Part shown: in pieces, positions 16,011 through 24,793 of the stretch | Position numbering within the stretch: the first letter of the stretch is position 1 | Layout of the letters: each line of letters begins with the position of its first letter | From: UBA5266 sp964610025 | GTDB taxonomy: Bacteria > Bacteroidota > Bacteroidia > Bacteroidales > WCHB1-69 | Direction of reading: 5' to 3' | DNA: 25,023 nucleotides | Assembly (NCBI GenBank): GCA_964610025.1 | Contig: CAZSTX010000029.1 | Coordinates: forward strand, 1 to 25,023 | Program-made: the position numbers and the translations under genes | The notes under the pieces: generated by a model | Database searches by the model: none | Told to the model about the DNA's origin: nothing | Seen by the model: only the letters and a program-made list of their open reading frames with translations

Positions 16011-16199
16011 ATGAGAGCAGGTCATAAAATTTATTTTTGTTGTGTTATTTTATTTATAAGTTGGTTCTTGTCTTCATGTAAACCATATAGAAATGTGCCA
16101 AGACGGTATTCGAGACCTTGCCATGATTGCCCTACTTTTTCTCAATCGAATGAAAATCAGTTTATTAATTTGATGTTGGCAGATGGACAGTCAAAATAA
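16011..16199 (+). CDS. Small lipoprotein, 62 residues, function unknown
   Basis: A short secreted protein with a typical lipoprotein signal: a basic start (MRAGHK), a hydrophobic core (IYFCCVILFISWF) and the lipobox LSSC with Cys23 as the acylated residue. The mature part is ~40 residues, rich in Arg, Pro and Ser, and holds a CHDC motif near residue 37 that could bind a metal or form a disulfide. It is preceded by a promoter-like element and overlaps the sprT-like start by 17 bases, which supports it being a real, cotranslated gene rather than a chance frame. No family is recognised. Confidence 0.72.
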   Translation: MRAGHKIYFCCVILFISWFLSSCKPYRNVPRRYSRPCHDCPTFSQSNENQFINLMLADGQSK

Positions 16200-16833
16200 T
16201 TATTTAATACTAAAGCCATATCTTCCTGAAAATTCCTTAACAGAAGTAAGAGAAATGATAGAAAAATATCAAGTTAATATACGTTTAGCGAAAAATAGGA
16301 AACGAATACATGGCACTTATTATCGCCCAACTAAACATGATGGTCATCGTATCAGCATTAATCAAAATCTGAATCCTTATGCTTTTTTAATTACTTTTTT
16401 ACATGAATTTGCACATTTATATTCGTGGGTTTACGACCATTCATTTCAACATGGAAAGATTTGGCAAAAACATTTTTCTTCTTTATTGCTTCGTTTTATA
16501 ACATTAAAAGCTTTTCCTATAGACATTGAAACTGCTTTGTTATTACACATTGAAAATGTAAAATCAAGCGATTTTTTAGATGTAAATTTGAGTCGGATAT
16601 TGCAAAAGTACGATAATATTGATTTAAAGGAAAATGAAGCTATGTTAGCTGATATACCAGTTAGTGCTTTTTTTTCTTATAATAATAAAACTTATATAAA
16701 TCAAGGCTTGATGCGTAAATATTATTTATGCAAAGATATAGCTACTAATAAAAAATATCGATTTCATCCCTTAGCACTTGTGCAATGTATAACAAAAGAT
16801 GAAAAACAAAATAAACAGATATATGAAAAGTGA
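16183..16833 (+). CDS. SprT-like zinc metalloprotease-fold protein
   Basis: A 216-residue cytoplasmic protein with the SprT-like signature: FLHEFAHLYSW carries HExxH at residues 74-78, and the downstream HSFQHGKIWQKHF supplies a third likely zinc ligand at His90. The family is related to the eukaryotic SPRTN DNA-protein crosslink protease, and bacterial members are often annotated as SprT, but proteolytic activity is not shown for most. The C-terminal half has a metal-ribbon-like region only in part (YYLCKDIATNKKYRFHP, LVQC), so a complete zinc ribbon is not evident. The ATG lies inside the upstream lipoprotein gene in another frame; manC follows 34 bases after the stop. Confidence 0.85.
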   Translation: MDSQNNYLILKPYLPENSLTEVREMIEKYQVNIRLAKNRKRIHGTYYRPTKHDGHRISINQNLNPYAFLITFLHEFAHLYSWVYDHSFQHGKIWQKHFSSLLLRFITLKAFPIDIETALLLHIENVKSSDFLDVNLSRILQKYDNIDLKENEAMLADIPVSAFFSYNNKTYINQGLMRKYYLCKDIATNKKYRFHPLALVQCITKDEKQNKQIYEK

Positions 16834-16867
16834 AATAATAACGTTAAAAATAAAATAATCTAAATAA

Positions 16868-17959
16868 ATGAAAAATAATTTTTGTGTTATTATGGCAGGA
16901 GGTGTAGGTTCACGCTTTTGGCCATTAAGTCGAATTAATTATCCTAAACAATTTATTGATTTTTTAGGAATGGGAAAATCACTATTGCAAATGACAATCA
17001 GTCGTTTTGAAAATGTATGTCCTATAGAAAATATGTTTATTGTTACCAATCAATTGTATTATGATTTGGTAAAAAAACAAGTGCCACAATTCAACGACGA
17101 ACAAATTATATTAGAACCTATGCGTAGAAATACAGCTCCTTGTATTGCTTATGCTAATTATAGAATTAAAAAAATAAATCCTAATGCTAATATAGTAGTA
17201 GCTCCTTCTGACCATGTTATTTTTAATGAAATAGCTTTTATAGAACATATAAAAGCTGCCCTTGCTTGTGTAGAAAAAAATCCTTGGTTATTAACGCTTG
17301 GCATACAGCCCACTCGTCCTGATACAGGTTATGGATATATTCAATATGACGAAAAAAATCGTTATCTACCCGATAGAAGAATTTATAAAGTAAAAGTTTT
17401 TACCGAAAAACCAGAATTAGAATTGGCAAAACAATTTATTGATAGTGGAGATTTTTTGTGGAATGCAGGAATATTTGCTTGGAAGTTACATACGATACAA
17501 AAAGCCTTCGAATACTATTTGCCCGATGTAGACGGATTGTTTAAAGAAATTGAAAATAAAATAGCTACACCAGAAGAAAAAGAAGCCATTGAAAATGTGT
17601 ATGCGCAATGCAGATCTATTTCAATTGATTATGGAGTGATGGAAAAAGCCGACAATGTCAATGTGCTATCTTCTGATTTTGGCTGGTCTGATTTAGGAAC
17701 GTGGACAGCTTTGTTTGAGCAACTTAAAAAAGATGGGAGCAACAATGCGATAACCTCTGTTGGAGATGTGTTTACATATAATACAGAAAATTGTATTATT
17801 AATACTCCCAAAAATAAAGTAGTAGTAGTTCAAGGATTAAAAGATTATATTGTATCAGAAAGTAATAATACTTTGATGATATGTAGAAAAGAAGATGAAC
17901 AACAAATACGTCAATTTGTTACTGATGTACAGATGAAAAAAGGAGACGATTATGTTTAA
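16868..17959 (+). CDS. manC: Mannose-1-phosphate guanylyltransferase
   Basis: A 363-residue cytoplasmic nucleotidyltransferase that makes GDP-mannose from GTP and mannose-1-phosphate, feeding GDP-fucose and mannose-containing surface glycans. The nucleotide loop is MAGGVGSRFWPLSR at 9-22 and is diagnostic, followed by PKQFIDFLG, VAPSDHVIF near 113, DTGYGYIQYD, VFTEKP near 176 and FLWNAGIFAWK near 193. It is of the short, single-domain type, without the C-terminal phosphomannose isomerase domain of the ~480-residue bifunctional enzymes. sufB follows 18 bases after its stop, in an unexpected pairing of glycan and iron-sulfur genes. Confidence 0.95.
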   Translation: MKNNFCVIMAGGVGSRFWPLSRINYPKQFIDFLGMGKSLLQMTISRFENVCPIENMFIVTNQLYYDLVKKQVPQFNDEQIILEPMRRNTAPCIAYANYRIKKINPNANIVVAPSDHVIFNEIAFIEHIKAALACVEKNPWLLTLGIQPTRPDTGYGYIQYDEKNRYLPDRRIYKVKVFTEKPELELAKQFIDSGDFLWNAGIFAWKLHTIQKAFEYYLPDVDGLFKEIENKIATPEEKEAIENVYAQCRSISIDYGVMEKADNVNVLSSDFGWSDLGTWTALFEQLKKDGSNNAITSVGDVFTYNTENCIINTPKNKVVVVQGLKDYIVSESNNTLMICRKEDEQQIRQFVTDVQMKKGDDYV

Positions 17960-17977
17960 CTAATATATTGAGATGTT

Positions 17978-19423
17978 ATGGCAGAAGATAATGATATTAT
18001 TCAAGATGTTACATCAAGTGACTATAAATATGGTTTTATTTCTGATATAGAAACAGATTATTTTCCAAAAGGAATTAATGAAGATATTGTAAGGAAAATA
18101 TCGGCTTTTAAAAATGAACCAGAATGGTTATTAGATTATCGGTTAAAAGCTTATGAAAAATGGCTATCAATGAAAGAACCCGATTGGGCTCATTTGTCTT
18201 ATCCAAAAATAGATTATCAAGATGTTATTTATTTTGCTATTCCTAAAAAACAAAAAAAACTGCAAAATTTAGACGAAGTCGACCCTGATATTATAGACAT
18301 GTTTCATCGTTTAGGTATTTCTTTAGAAGAACAAAAACGCTTGTCGGGAGTTGCTGTTGATGCAGTAGTGGATTCGATGTCGGTAAAGACAACTTTTCAG
18401 AAAGAACTCGAAAATGAAGGTATTATTTTTTGTTCTTTTGGCGAAGCTGTTCAGAAATATCCTGAATTGGTAAAGAAATACTTAGGTACTGTTGTGCCTT
18501 ATGGAGATAATTTTTTTTCGGCTTTAAATTCGGCTGTTTTTAGTGATGGTTCTTTTTGTTATATTCCAAAGGGAGTTAAATGCCCAATAGAACTATCTAC
18601 TTATTTTCGTATCAATGCTTCTAATACAGGACAATTTGAACGAACACTTATCATTGCTGATGATAATGCCTATGTAAGTTATATGGAAGGTTGTACGGCT
18701 CCACAAAGAGATGAAAATCAATTGCATGCTGCTGTAGTGGAGATAATTGCGATGGAAAATGCAGAAGTGAAATATTCTACAGTACAGAATTGGTTCCCAG
18801 GAGATAAAGATGGAAATGGGGGAATTTATAACTTTGTTACAAAAAGAGGAATTTGCCAAGGAGTAAATTCTAAAATATCGTGGACACAAGTAGAAACAGG
18901 TTCGGCTGTAACATGGAAATATCCAAGTTGTGTGTTAAAGGGAGATAATTCGGTAGGGGAGTTTTATTCAGTTGCAGTTACCAATAATTATCAACAAGCA
19001 GATACAGGAACTAAAATGATTCATATTGGTAAAAATACTAAAAGCACTATTATTTCTAAAGGTATTTCGGCAGGATATAGCCAAAATAGCTATAGAGGAT
19101 TGGTACGCATGGCTAAACAGGCTAAAAAAGCACGTAATTATACCCAATGCGATTCGTTGTTGTTGGGCGATAAATGTGGAGCACACACCTGGCCCTTTAT
19201 TGAGAGCAATAATGAAACTGCAATTGTAGAGCATGAGGCGTCTACTTCCAAAATATCTGAAGACCAATTGTTTTATTGTCAACAGAGAGGTATCGGTATT
19301 GAGGGGGCTATTAGTCTGATTGTTAATGGATATGCTAAAGACGTTTTGAAACGTTTACCTATGGAATTTGCCGTTGAGGCTCAAAAACTATTAAGTATTA
19401 GTCTTGAAGGATCTGTAGGATAG
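17978..19423 (+). CDS. sufB: Fe-S cluster assembly scaffold protein SufB
   Basis: A 481-residue core subunit of the SufBCD complex on which iron-sulfur clusters are built. Conserved parts are intact: KTTFQKELENEGIIFCSF near 137, YIPKGVKCPIELSTYFRIN near 195, YMEGCTAPQR near 235, and the functional C-terminal region with Cys391 in QCDSLLLGDKCGAHTWPF and Glu420 in EHEASTSKISEDQLFYC, equivalent to the Cys and Glu shown to matter in E. coli SufB. Length is normal. It is the last gene of its rightward unit, and the next gene is on the other strand, so sufC and sufD do not follow it as they usually do. Confidence 0.97.
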   Translation: MAEDNDIIQDVTSSDYKYGFISDIETDYFPKGINEDIVRKISAFKNEPEWLLDYRLKAYEKWLSMKEPDWAHLSYPKIDYQDVIYFAIPKKQKKLQNLDEVDPDIIDMFHRLGISLEEQKRLSGVAVDAVVDSMSVKTTFQKELENEGIIFCSFGEAVQKYPELVKKYLGTVVPYGDNFFSALNSAVFSDGSFCYIPKGVKCPIELSTYFRINASNTGQFERTLIIADDNAYVSYMEGCTAPQRDENQLHAAVVEIIAMENAEVKYSTVQNWFPGDKDGNGGIYNFVTKRGICQGVNSKISWTQVETGSAVTWKYPSCVLKGDNSVGEFYSVAVTNNYQQADTGTKMIHIGKNTKSTIISKGISAGYSQNSYRGLVRMAKQAKKARNYTQCDSLLLGDKCGAHTWPFIESNNETAIVEHEASTSKISEDQLFYCQQRGIGIEGAISLIVNGYAKDVLKRLPMEFAVEAQKLLSISLEGSVG

Positions 19424-19457
19424 TAAAATTGCTTTTATACAATAAAATAAGTTAATT

Positions 19458-20972
19458 TTACGGTTGAATTATTTTTTTTATTTCATCAATAACATTTCTA
19501 TTATTGGCAAGTCGCACTACTTTATGTTGTCCGCCTAACTTTCCTTTTAGTGTCATCCATTTTAAGAAAGTGCCTTGTGGAACAGAGTGTATGATGGGTC
19601 TTTGTAATAACAAATCAAAACTTCTTTTAGCTTCATAGTCAGAATTAACTTTCATTAATTCATTGTCTAAAATAGTAATAAATTCATCGAAATTTTTTGG
19701 CAAAGTTTTAAATTCAATACACCATTCGTGAGCTGCTTTCGTATCGTTTTGAAAATAAATAGGTGCTGCAGTAAATTCAATGATAGTAGCATTGGTTTTT
19801 TTGCAAGCAACACTTAAAGCTTTATCTACATTGTCCATTATTAATTCTTCTCCAAAAGCGTTGATATAATGAGAGGTACGTCCTGTTATAATGATACGGT
19901 AAGGATTGGTAGATGTAAATCGGACAACATCGCCAATAATATAACGCCATAAACCTGCATTGGTTGAGACTAATAACACATAATTGACATCGGGTTTAAC
20001 ATTTTCTATATTGATAGCTTCTAATTTATTACTGATAAAATCGGAAAGAGAAATAAATTCATAAAATACGTTATTGTTGAGTAGCAGCAACATATCGTCT
20101 CTGTTGGGCATGTCTTGTGTGGCAAAATAACCTTCAGAAGCATTGTAAATTTGCCAATACCATAATAGATTGTTAGATGTGATAGATTTATAAATAGGAT
20201 AATAAGGGTTGAAATTAACGCCACCATGTAGAAATAATTCTAAATTAGGCCATATGTCATTAATGCTATTAATTTTTTCTATTTTCATAATATGTTTTAG
20301 CACTAATAATATCCAAGAAGGAACACCTGATAATCCTGTAATGTTTTGTTGCTTTGTAAAGTGAGCATATAAATCTAATTTTTCATTCCAATTGGGAAGT
20401 AAGGCTATTCTTTTTTTCGGTGTTCTGAGGCGATTAGCCCAGTCGGGAATGTATTTAATAAGGATAGCAGATATATCACCACAAATAGCTTTGTGATAGA
20501 TGTCAGATGGGTAGAGACTGCCTGTTAATGAGAGTGTTTTGCCTGTAAATAGGCGAGTGTCAGGACGGTTTTTTACGTATAAAGACAAGCTGTCTTTTCC
20601 TCCTTTATAATTGCATTCTATCAAAGATTCTAAACTAACAGGTATAAATTTACTCCTGCTACCGCTTGTTCCCGATGATTTTGAAAATATGTTTGTTTTG
20701 CCTCGCCATAAGACATTGCGTTCGCCTTTAATACTTTGCTCTATATATGGATAGAGCGATTCATAGGTGTTAATAGGTGTGTTTTCTCTAAAGTCTTGAT
20801 AAGTATTTAACTTGTTGTATTGATATTGTTTGCCCCATACGGTATGTTTTGCTGCTCGCAATAAGAAATGCAAACATTTTTCTTGGCAGAGGTAAGGTTC
20901 ATTAATGATTTTTTGAACATTGCCTCCTTTTGCTTTGAAATAAGATTTTAATACAACATTTGTTAATAGCAT
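19458..20972 (-). CDS. GH3-family acyl-adenylate/amido synthetase-like protein
   Basis: A 504-residue soluble member of the GH3 (auxin-responsive promoter) family, part of the adenylate-forming superfamily. Plant members activate a carboxylic acid with ATP and join it to an amino acid; bacterial members are common in Bacteroidetes but mostly uncharacterised. Family motifs present: FSKSSGTSGSRSKFIPVS at 96-113 (phosphate loop), LHGGVNFNPY near 248, QIYNASEGYFA at 274-284, and GLWRYIIGDVVRF near 348, with a C-terminal domain ending KGKLGGQHKVVRL. Acid and acceptor are unknown. The ATG shares one base with the stop of the arginase-like gene (TAATG), so the two are probably translated together. 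It is convergent with sufB across a 34-base gap. Confidence 0.9.
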   Translation of the reverse strand: MLLTNVVLKSYFKAKGGNVQKIINEPYLCQEKCLHFLLRAAKHTVWGKQYQYNKLNTYQDFRENTPINTYESLYPYIEQSIKGERNVLWRGKTNIFSKSSGTSGSRSKFIPVSLESLIECNYKGGKDSLSLYVKNRPDTRLFTGKTLSLTGSLYPSDIYHKAICGDISAILIKYIPDWANRLRTPKKRIALLPNWNEKLDLYAHFTKQQNITGLSGVPSWILLVLKHIMKIEKINSINDIWPNLELFLHGGVNFNPYYPIYKSITSNNLLWYWQIYNASEGYFATQDMPNRDDMLLLLNNNVFYEFISLSDFISNKLEAINIENVKPDVNYVLLVSTNAGLWRYIIGDVVRFTSTNPYRIIITGRTSHYINAFGEELIMDNVDKALSVACKKTNATIIEFTAAPIYFQNDTKAAHEWCIEFKTLPKNFDEFITILDNELMKVNSDYEAKRSFDLLLQRPIIHSVPQGTFLKWMTLKGKLGGQHKVVRLANNRNVIDEIKKIIQP

Positions 20973-22153
20973 TAGTCTATTTTTATTTTTTTATAGGTTT
21001 GCAGCCATCTTTCTGGTATCTCATTATTACAGGCTTTTTCATAATCTTTCAATGAGCAAGGAATGATATAGTGCCGATTGTAGAGTGGATTTTTATTGTT
21101 ACACGGAATTTCCATCCACCATAAATTGCTAACTTTGCTTTTATAAAAAACGATTTCATAGGCATTATCATATAAAGATACAAAATATTTATAATAATTT
21201 TTTTTGATCATATCAGGTGCATCATTCTGGCGTATTATATAGCCATCGATAAAATACCAAATAATTTGTGAAATTAATTTAGCACTTTGCGAAGCAATAT
21301 CATACGATGGGTTGTACTCGTAAATACCAAAAGAACTTAATTTGCTGCTCACTCCTGCATAACGAGCTAATTGGCAAATTTCTCTGCCTGTAAATCCATT
21401 GGGAGTGCTATGTCTACAGCCTGGCGAGTCTGAAAAACGAACAGCACTCATGTCAAGACTTAATAGGTCGGTGTTGCGTATAATAGGTTCAACATCAATA
21501 ATGTCTTCTTGTACTAATCCTAAACGATGGGCATCGAAATATAAATTATCCATTAATAATTCTTCTTCATTATTGACCAAATAAGTTTGATAGCCGATAT
21601 TGCTGTAATTGAACAGATAATTGGGTTGCTTTAAAATAATTTTATGTAAATAACTATTTGATTTAAAGGCGATGTCTTCGTTGCCAATATCGAATTTAGC
21701 ATCAATAGAAGTGATATTAATAACCTGATTTAATTTCTCGTATGCACAATAATTAGCATATGTCAAGTCTTGGCTTCCTCCTAAAATAATGGGAATGACT
21801 CCTTGTTCAATTATTTTGATTAAAATATCGCTTAATGCAATATAAGTGTCATTGGCGGTTATTCCGATTTTTAAATTTCCTAAATCGGCAATAGGCGGCA
21901 TATTGCTATGGCGGTATAATTGATAGAATTGTTTTCTTATTTCATTAGGAGATTGAGAACACCCACTATTGTTATAAGCATTTTTTTCTTCGTTTACTCC
22001 AAACAGTACTATTTTAAAATTGCTTATAGCAGGAAATGCTTTATCTTCTGTATGGATATATATATTGTCGCCTATTAATTGCGTAGTGTGATTGGACGAA
22101 AAAAAATCAAGTTCTTCAATATATAAAGGATGAAAATAGTCTTGCAGTACCAT
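20972..22153 (-). CDS. Arginase/formimidoylglutamase-fold protein with degraded metal site
   Basis: A 393-residue protein with the arginase-family fold. In active members two Mn ions are held by a His in GG-x-HD, three ligands in DAHxD and two Asp in SxDxD. Here these read GGSQD (Gln128), DAKFD (Lys153) and SLDMS (Ser236), so both His and one of four Asp ligands are missing, while the surrounding sequence (PIILGGSQDLTYA; LSLDMSAVRFSDSPG) stays well ordered. The normal binuclear site is therefore unlikely, though automatic annotation would probably say formimidoylglutamase. I chose ATG 22153, four bases after the topA stop; a GTG at 22180 would overlap topA by 23 bases. GH3 follows with a one-base overlap. 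Role unknown; a scaffold, sensor or different hydrolase is possible. Confidence 0.85.
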   Translation of the reverse strand: MVLQDYFHPLYIEELDFFSSNHTTQLIGDNIYIHTEDKAFPAISNFKIVLFGVNEEKNAYNNSGCSQSPNEIRKQFYQLYRHSNMPPIADLGNLKIGITANDTYIALSDILIKIIEQGVIPIILGGSQDLTYANYCAYEKLNQVINITSIDAKFDIGNEDIAFKSNSYLHKIILKQPNYLFNYSNIGYQTYLVNNEEELLMDNLYFDAHRLGLVQEDIIDVEPIIRNTDLLSLDMSAVRFSDSPGCRHSTPNGFTGREICQLARYAGVSSKLSSFGIYEYNPSYDIASQSAKLISQIIWYFIDGYIIRQNDAPDMIKKNYYKYFVSLYDNAYEIVFYKSKVSNLWWMEIPCNNKNPLYNRHYIIPCSLKDYEKACNNEIPERWLQTYKKIKID

Positions 22154-22157
22154 AATG

Positions 22158-24638
22158 TTATTTTTTCTTGTTTTTCTCACTATGTTTTTTGATTATTTGC
22201 TTACAGTTGTCGAGTGTAAGTTCTTCATAATCTTCGTTTTTAGCTAATGGATAATTATTAACACCATCGGTTAGATAAGCTCCTTTTTTCTTGTTTTTAA
22301 GTATTTTAATGTTCTTATCTTCTTTGAAACTTTTTATAGTGTTTTTTAACGTAATTTCCTCGATAACTTCAATTGCCTTTTCTAAGTTGATAGTTTGAAT
22401 ATCAATATCTTTAGGTAGCTTGTAAAATTGTTTATTATATAAAATATAAGGTCCATACCTTCCGACTGCTGCCGATACTTCCATTTCGTTGTAATTGCCT
22501 AAAACGATAGGCGCTTTAGCTTTGTCTTTTTCTATTTTTTCTTCTATAATCTCAAGACAGCGTTCTAATGTAATTTTGAATAAATCTTCGGTCTTAGGTA
22601 TAGAGTAAAACTTATTGTCATAGCGAACATAAGGTCCAAATCGTCCGATATTGACAAGCAATTCTTCATTGTTGTGCGTGCCAACTGTGCGTGGTAATTT
22701 GAATAAATCAAGTGCTTCTTGAAGATTAATAGTATTGATGCTTTGATTGTGAAGTAGTTTGGCAAATTTTAAGTCCTTGTTGTTTTGGCTGCTATCGCCT
22801 ATTTGAATAACGGCGCCAAAGCGTGCTAATTTTGCATATACATTCTTGCCAGAAACAGGGTCTACGCCTAAGAGTCGTTCACCACTTACTTTGGTCGATG
22901 TTTCCATTGTTGTTTGTACTTGTTGATGAAATAAACGATAAAAATCGCTTATCATATTTTTCCATTCTATTGTACCTTCGGCTATTTCATCGAATTTTTT
23001 TTCTATGTTAGCTGTAAAGTTGTAATTTATAATATTATCAAAATGGGCAGTTAAGAAGTCATTGACAACGTTCCCTATGTCGGTAGGAATGAGTTTCCCT
23101 TTTTCAAAGCCTATTTTTTCCTTTTTTGTATTAGTTGTAATTTTTTCTTTTTTTAGTGTCAATGTTTTATATTCTCGTTCAAAACCTTCGACATTGCCTT
23201 TTGTTATGTATTCTCTCTTTTGAATAGTCGATATAGTAGGAGCGTAGGTCGAGGGACGTCCAATACCCAATTCTTCTAATTTACGCACCAAACTCGCTTC
23301 TGTATAACGATAAGGTTGTTGTGCATATTTTTCTATTGCTTGTATTTGCTCTGCTTGCAATGGCATATTTTGTTTTAAAGCTGGCAAAATAGTGGCTTTA
23401 CTTTCATCTTCGTTATCGTCTTTTGATTCAATGTAAATTTTTAAAAAACCATCAAATATTAATACTTCTCCTACAGCAATAAATTTTTCTACTCTATTGG
23501 AAACATCGATTGAGATAATTGTTTTTTCTAATTGAGCATCGCTCATTTGTGATGCTATTGTACGTTTCCATATCAAATTATAAAGTCGTTCTTGTGAGCT
23601 ATCGCCTACATTAATAGTATGTTTGTTTAAATATGTTGGACGTATGGCTTCGTGTGCTTCTTGTGCTCCTTTGGTTTTTGTTTGATATTGGCGTGTTTTT
23701 GCATACTTTTCGCCGTATGTTTTGTTAATTTCACTTTTTGCTGCTGCTAATGCCATAGTTGATAAGCCGACAGAGTCAGTACGCATATACGTAATATGAC
23801 CAGCTTCGTAGAGCTGTTGTGCTACTAACATCGTTTTGGCTACTGAAAAATTAAGTTTGCGAGCAGCTTCTTGTTGCATGGTAGAAGTTGTAAAGGGTGG
23901 GGCAGGTGTTTTTTTTGTAGGAACTTGTTCTATACTGTTAATTGTAAATGTGGCCTGGATACATTTATTTAAAAATGCTTCAGCTTCTTCTTCTGTTTTA
24001 AAACGTGTGTTGAGTTCTGCTTGAACATTATTTTTTTGTTCGTCAACAAATTGTCCTATAACGCGATATTGCGCAAGTGAATTAAAATGTTGAATTTCTT
24101 TTTCTCGTTCGACAATAAGTCGCACACTTACCGATTGAACACGCCCTGCCGAAAGTGCTGGTTTAACTTTTCGCCATAGCAAAGGCGACAATTCAAATCC
24201 GACTAAACGATCGAGTACCCTGCGGGCTTGTTGTGCATTAATTAAATCGATATTGAGATCGCGAGGAGAAAGAATAGCATCTTTAATAGCTTTTTCTGTA
24301 ATTTCATGAAAAACAATGCGTTTTATTTCTTTAGATGCAATGTCTAATGCTTTTAATAAATGCCATGATATGGCTTCGCCTTCTCTATCACTATCAGTAG
24401 CTAACCAAATAACATCTACTTTGTCTATTGATTCTTTTAATTCATTAATAATTTTACTCTTATTAGGGAGAATTACATACTTGGGTTCAAAATGATTGGC
24501 GATATCTATCCCTAACTCTTTTTCGGGTAAATCTCTGATATGCCCCATAGATGATTTGACTATAAAGTCGTTACCTAGAAAATTTTTGATAGTTTTGGCT
24601 TTTGCCGGTGATTCTACGATAATTAAATTTTTGCTCAT
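22158..24638 (-). CDS. topA: DNA topoisomerase I (type IA)
   Basis: An 826-residue enzyme that relaxes negative supercoils by passing one strand through a transient nick. The TOPRIM domain starts NLIIVESPAKAKTI with Glu9 and has the metal triad D82-x-D84-x-E86 in TDSDREGEA. SAGRVQSVSVRLIVERE at 163-179 is the conserved core block, and the nucleophile is Tyr284 in HITYMRTDSVGLS. SYAP-like RPSTYAPTIS near 463 is also typical. The C-terminus carries non-zinc Topo_C repeats (GRFGPYVRYDNKFYSIPK, GRYGPYILYNKQFYKLPK, KKGAYLTDGVNNYPL) in place of the Cys4 fingers of E. coli TopA, and a Lys-rich tail. It is the first gene of the leftward unit, with its own promoter-like element. Confidence 0.97.
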   Translation of the reverse strand: MSKNLIIVESPAKAKTIKNFLGNDFIVKSSMGHIRDLPEKELGIDIANHFEPKYVILPNKSKIINELKESIDKVDVIWLATDSDREGEAISWHLLKALDIASKEIKRIVFHEITEKAIKDAILSPRDLNIDLINAQQARRVLDRLVGFELSPLLWRKVKPALSAGRVQSVSVRLIVEREKEIQHFNSLAQYRVIGQFVDEQKNNVQAELNTRFKTEEEAEAFLNKCIQATFTINSIEQVPTKKTPAPPFTTSTMQQEAARKLNFSVAKTMLVAQQLYEAGHITYMRTDSVGLSTMALAAAKSEINKTYGEKYAKTRQYQTKTKGAQEAHEAIRPTYLNKHTINVGDSSQERLYNLIWKRTIASQMSDAQLEKTIISIDVSNRVEKFIAVGEVLIFDGFLKIYIESKDDNEDESKATILPALKQNMPLQAEQIQAIEKYAQQPYRYTEASLVRKLEELGIGRPSTYAPTISTIQKREYITKGNVEGFEREYKTLTLKKEKITTNTKKEKIGFEKGKLIPTDIGNVVNDFLTAHFDNIINYNFTANIEKKFDEIAEGTIEWKNMISDFYRLFHQQVQTTMETSTKVSGERLLGVDPVSGKNVYAKLARFGAVIQIGDSSQNNKDLKFAKLLHNQSINTINLQEALDLFKLPRTVGTHNNEELLVNIGRFGPYVRYDNKFYSIPKTEDLFKITLERCLEIIEEKIEKDKAKAPIVLGNYNEMEVSAAVGRYGPYILYNKQFYKLPKDIDIQTINLEKAIEVIEEITLKNTIKSFKEDKNIKILKNKKKGAYLTDGVNNYPLAKNEDYEELTLDNCKQIIKKHSEKNKKK

Positions 24639-24668
24639 TATTTATGATGTTTCTTTTAAAATAAAATG

Positions 24669-24676
24669 CAAAAGTA
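24669..24676 (-). promoter_or_regulatory. -7 promoter element for topA
   Basis: On the minus strand the bases read TACTTTTG followed by C, matching TAnnTTTG, 30 bases upstream of the topA ATG. The -33 region is AT-rich without a clear TTTG. The same 8-base word is the -7 candidate in front of etfB. Confidence 0.55.
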
Positions 24677-24778
24677 CATTATATTAATATTTAATTTATT
24701 ATTTTTAGTAAAAATTTTTTTTTAAATTGATAATCAGAGAGAAATAAAATAAATTAAAAAAAATGTGTTTGATAAATA

Positions 24779-24793
24779 AAATGTATACATTTG
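24779..24793 (+). promoter_or_regulatory. Rightward -7 element overlapping a 14-base palindrome
   Basis: TACATTTG at 24786-24793 matches the TAnnTTTG consensus and is followed by GC-poor leader. It lies within the perfect palindrome AAATGTATACATTT at 24779-24792. TTTG at 24768-24771 is present but closer than the usual -33 spacing; TGTG at 24764-24767 is better spaced. The palindrome over the -7 element could be a repressor site, which is inference. Confidence 0.5.

Noticed and set aside
19424..19457. AT-only inverted repeats between sufB and the GH3 gene as a terminator
   Set aside because: TTTTAT/ATAAAA and TAAAATT/AATTTTA pairings exist but contain no G-C pair in the stems, so they are too weak and too likely by chance.
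22154..22180. GTG start for the arginase-like protein
   Set aside because: It would overlap the end of topA by 23 bases with a basic, non-family N-terminus; ATG 22153 lies four bases past the topA stop.
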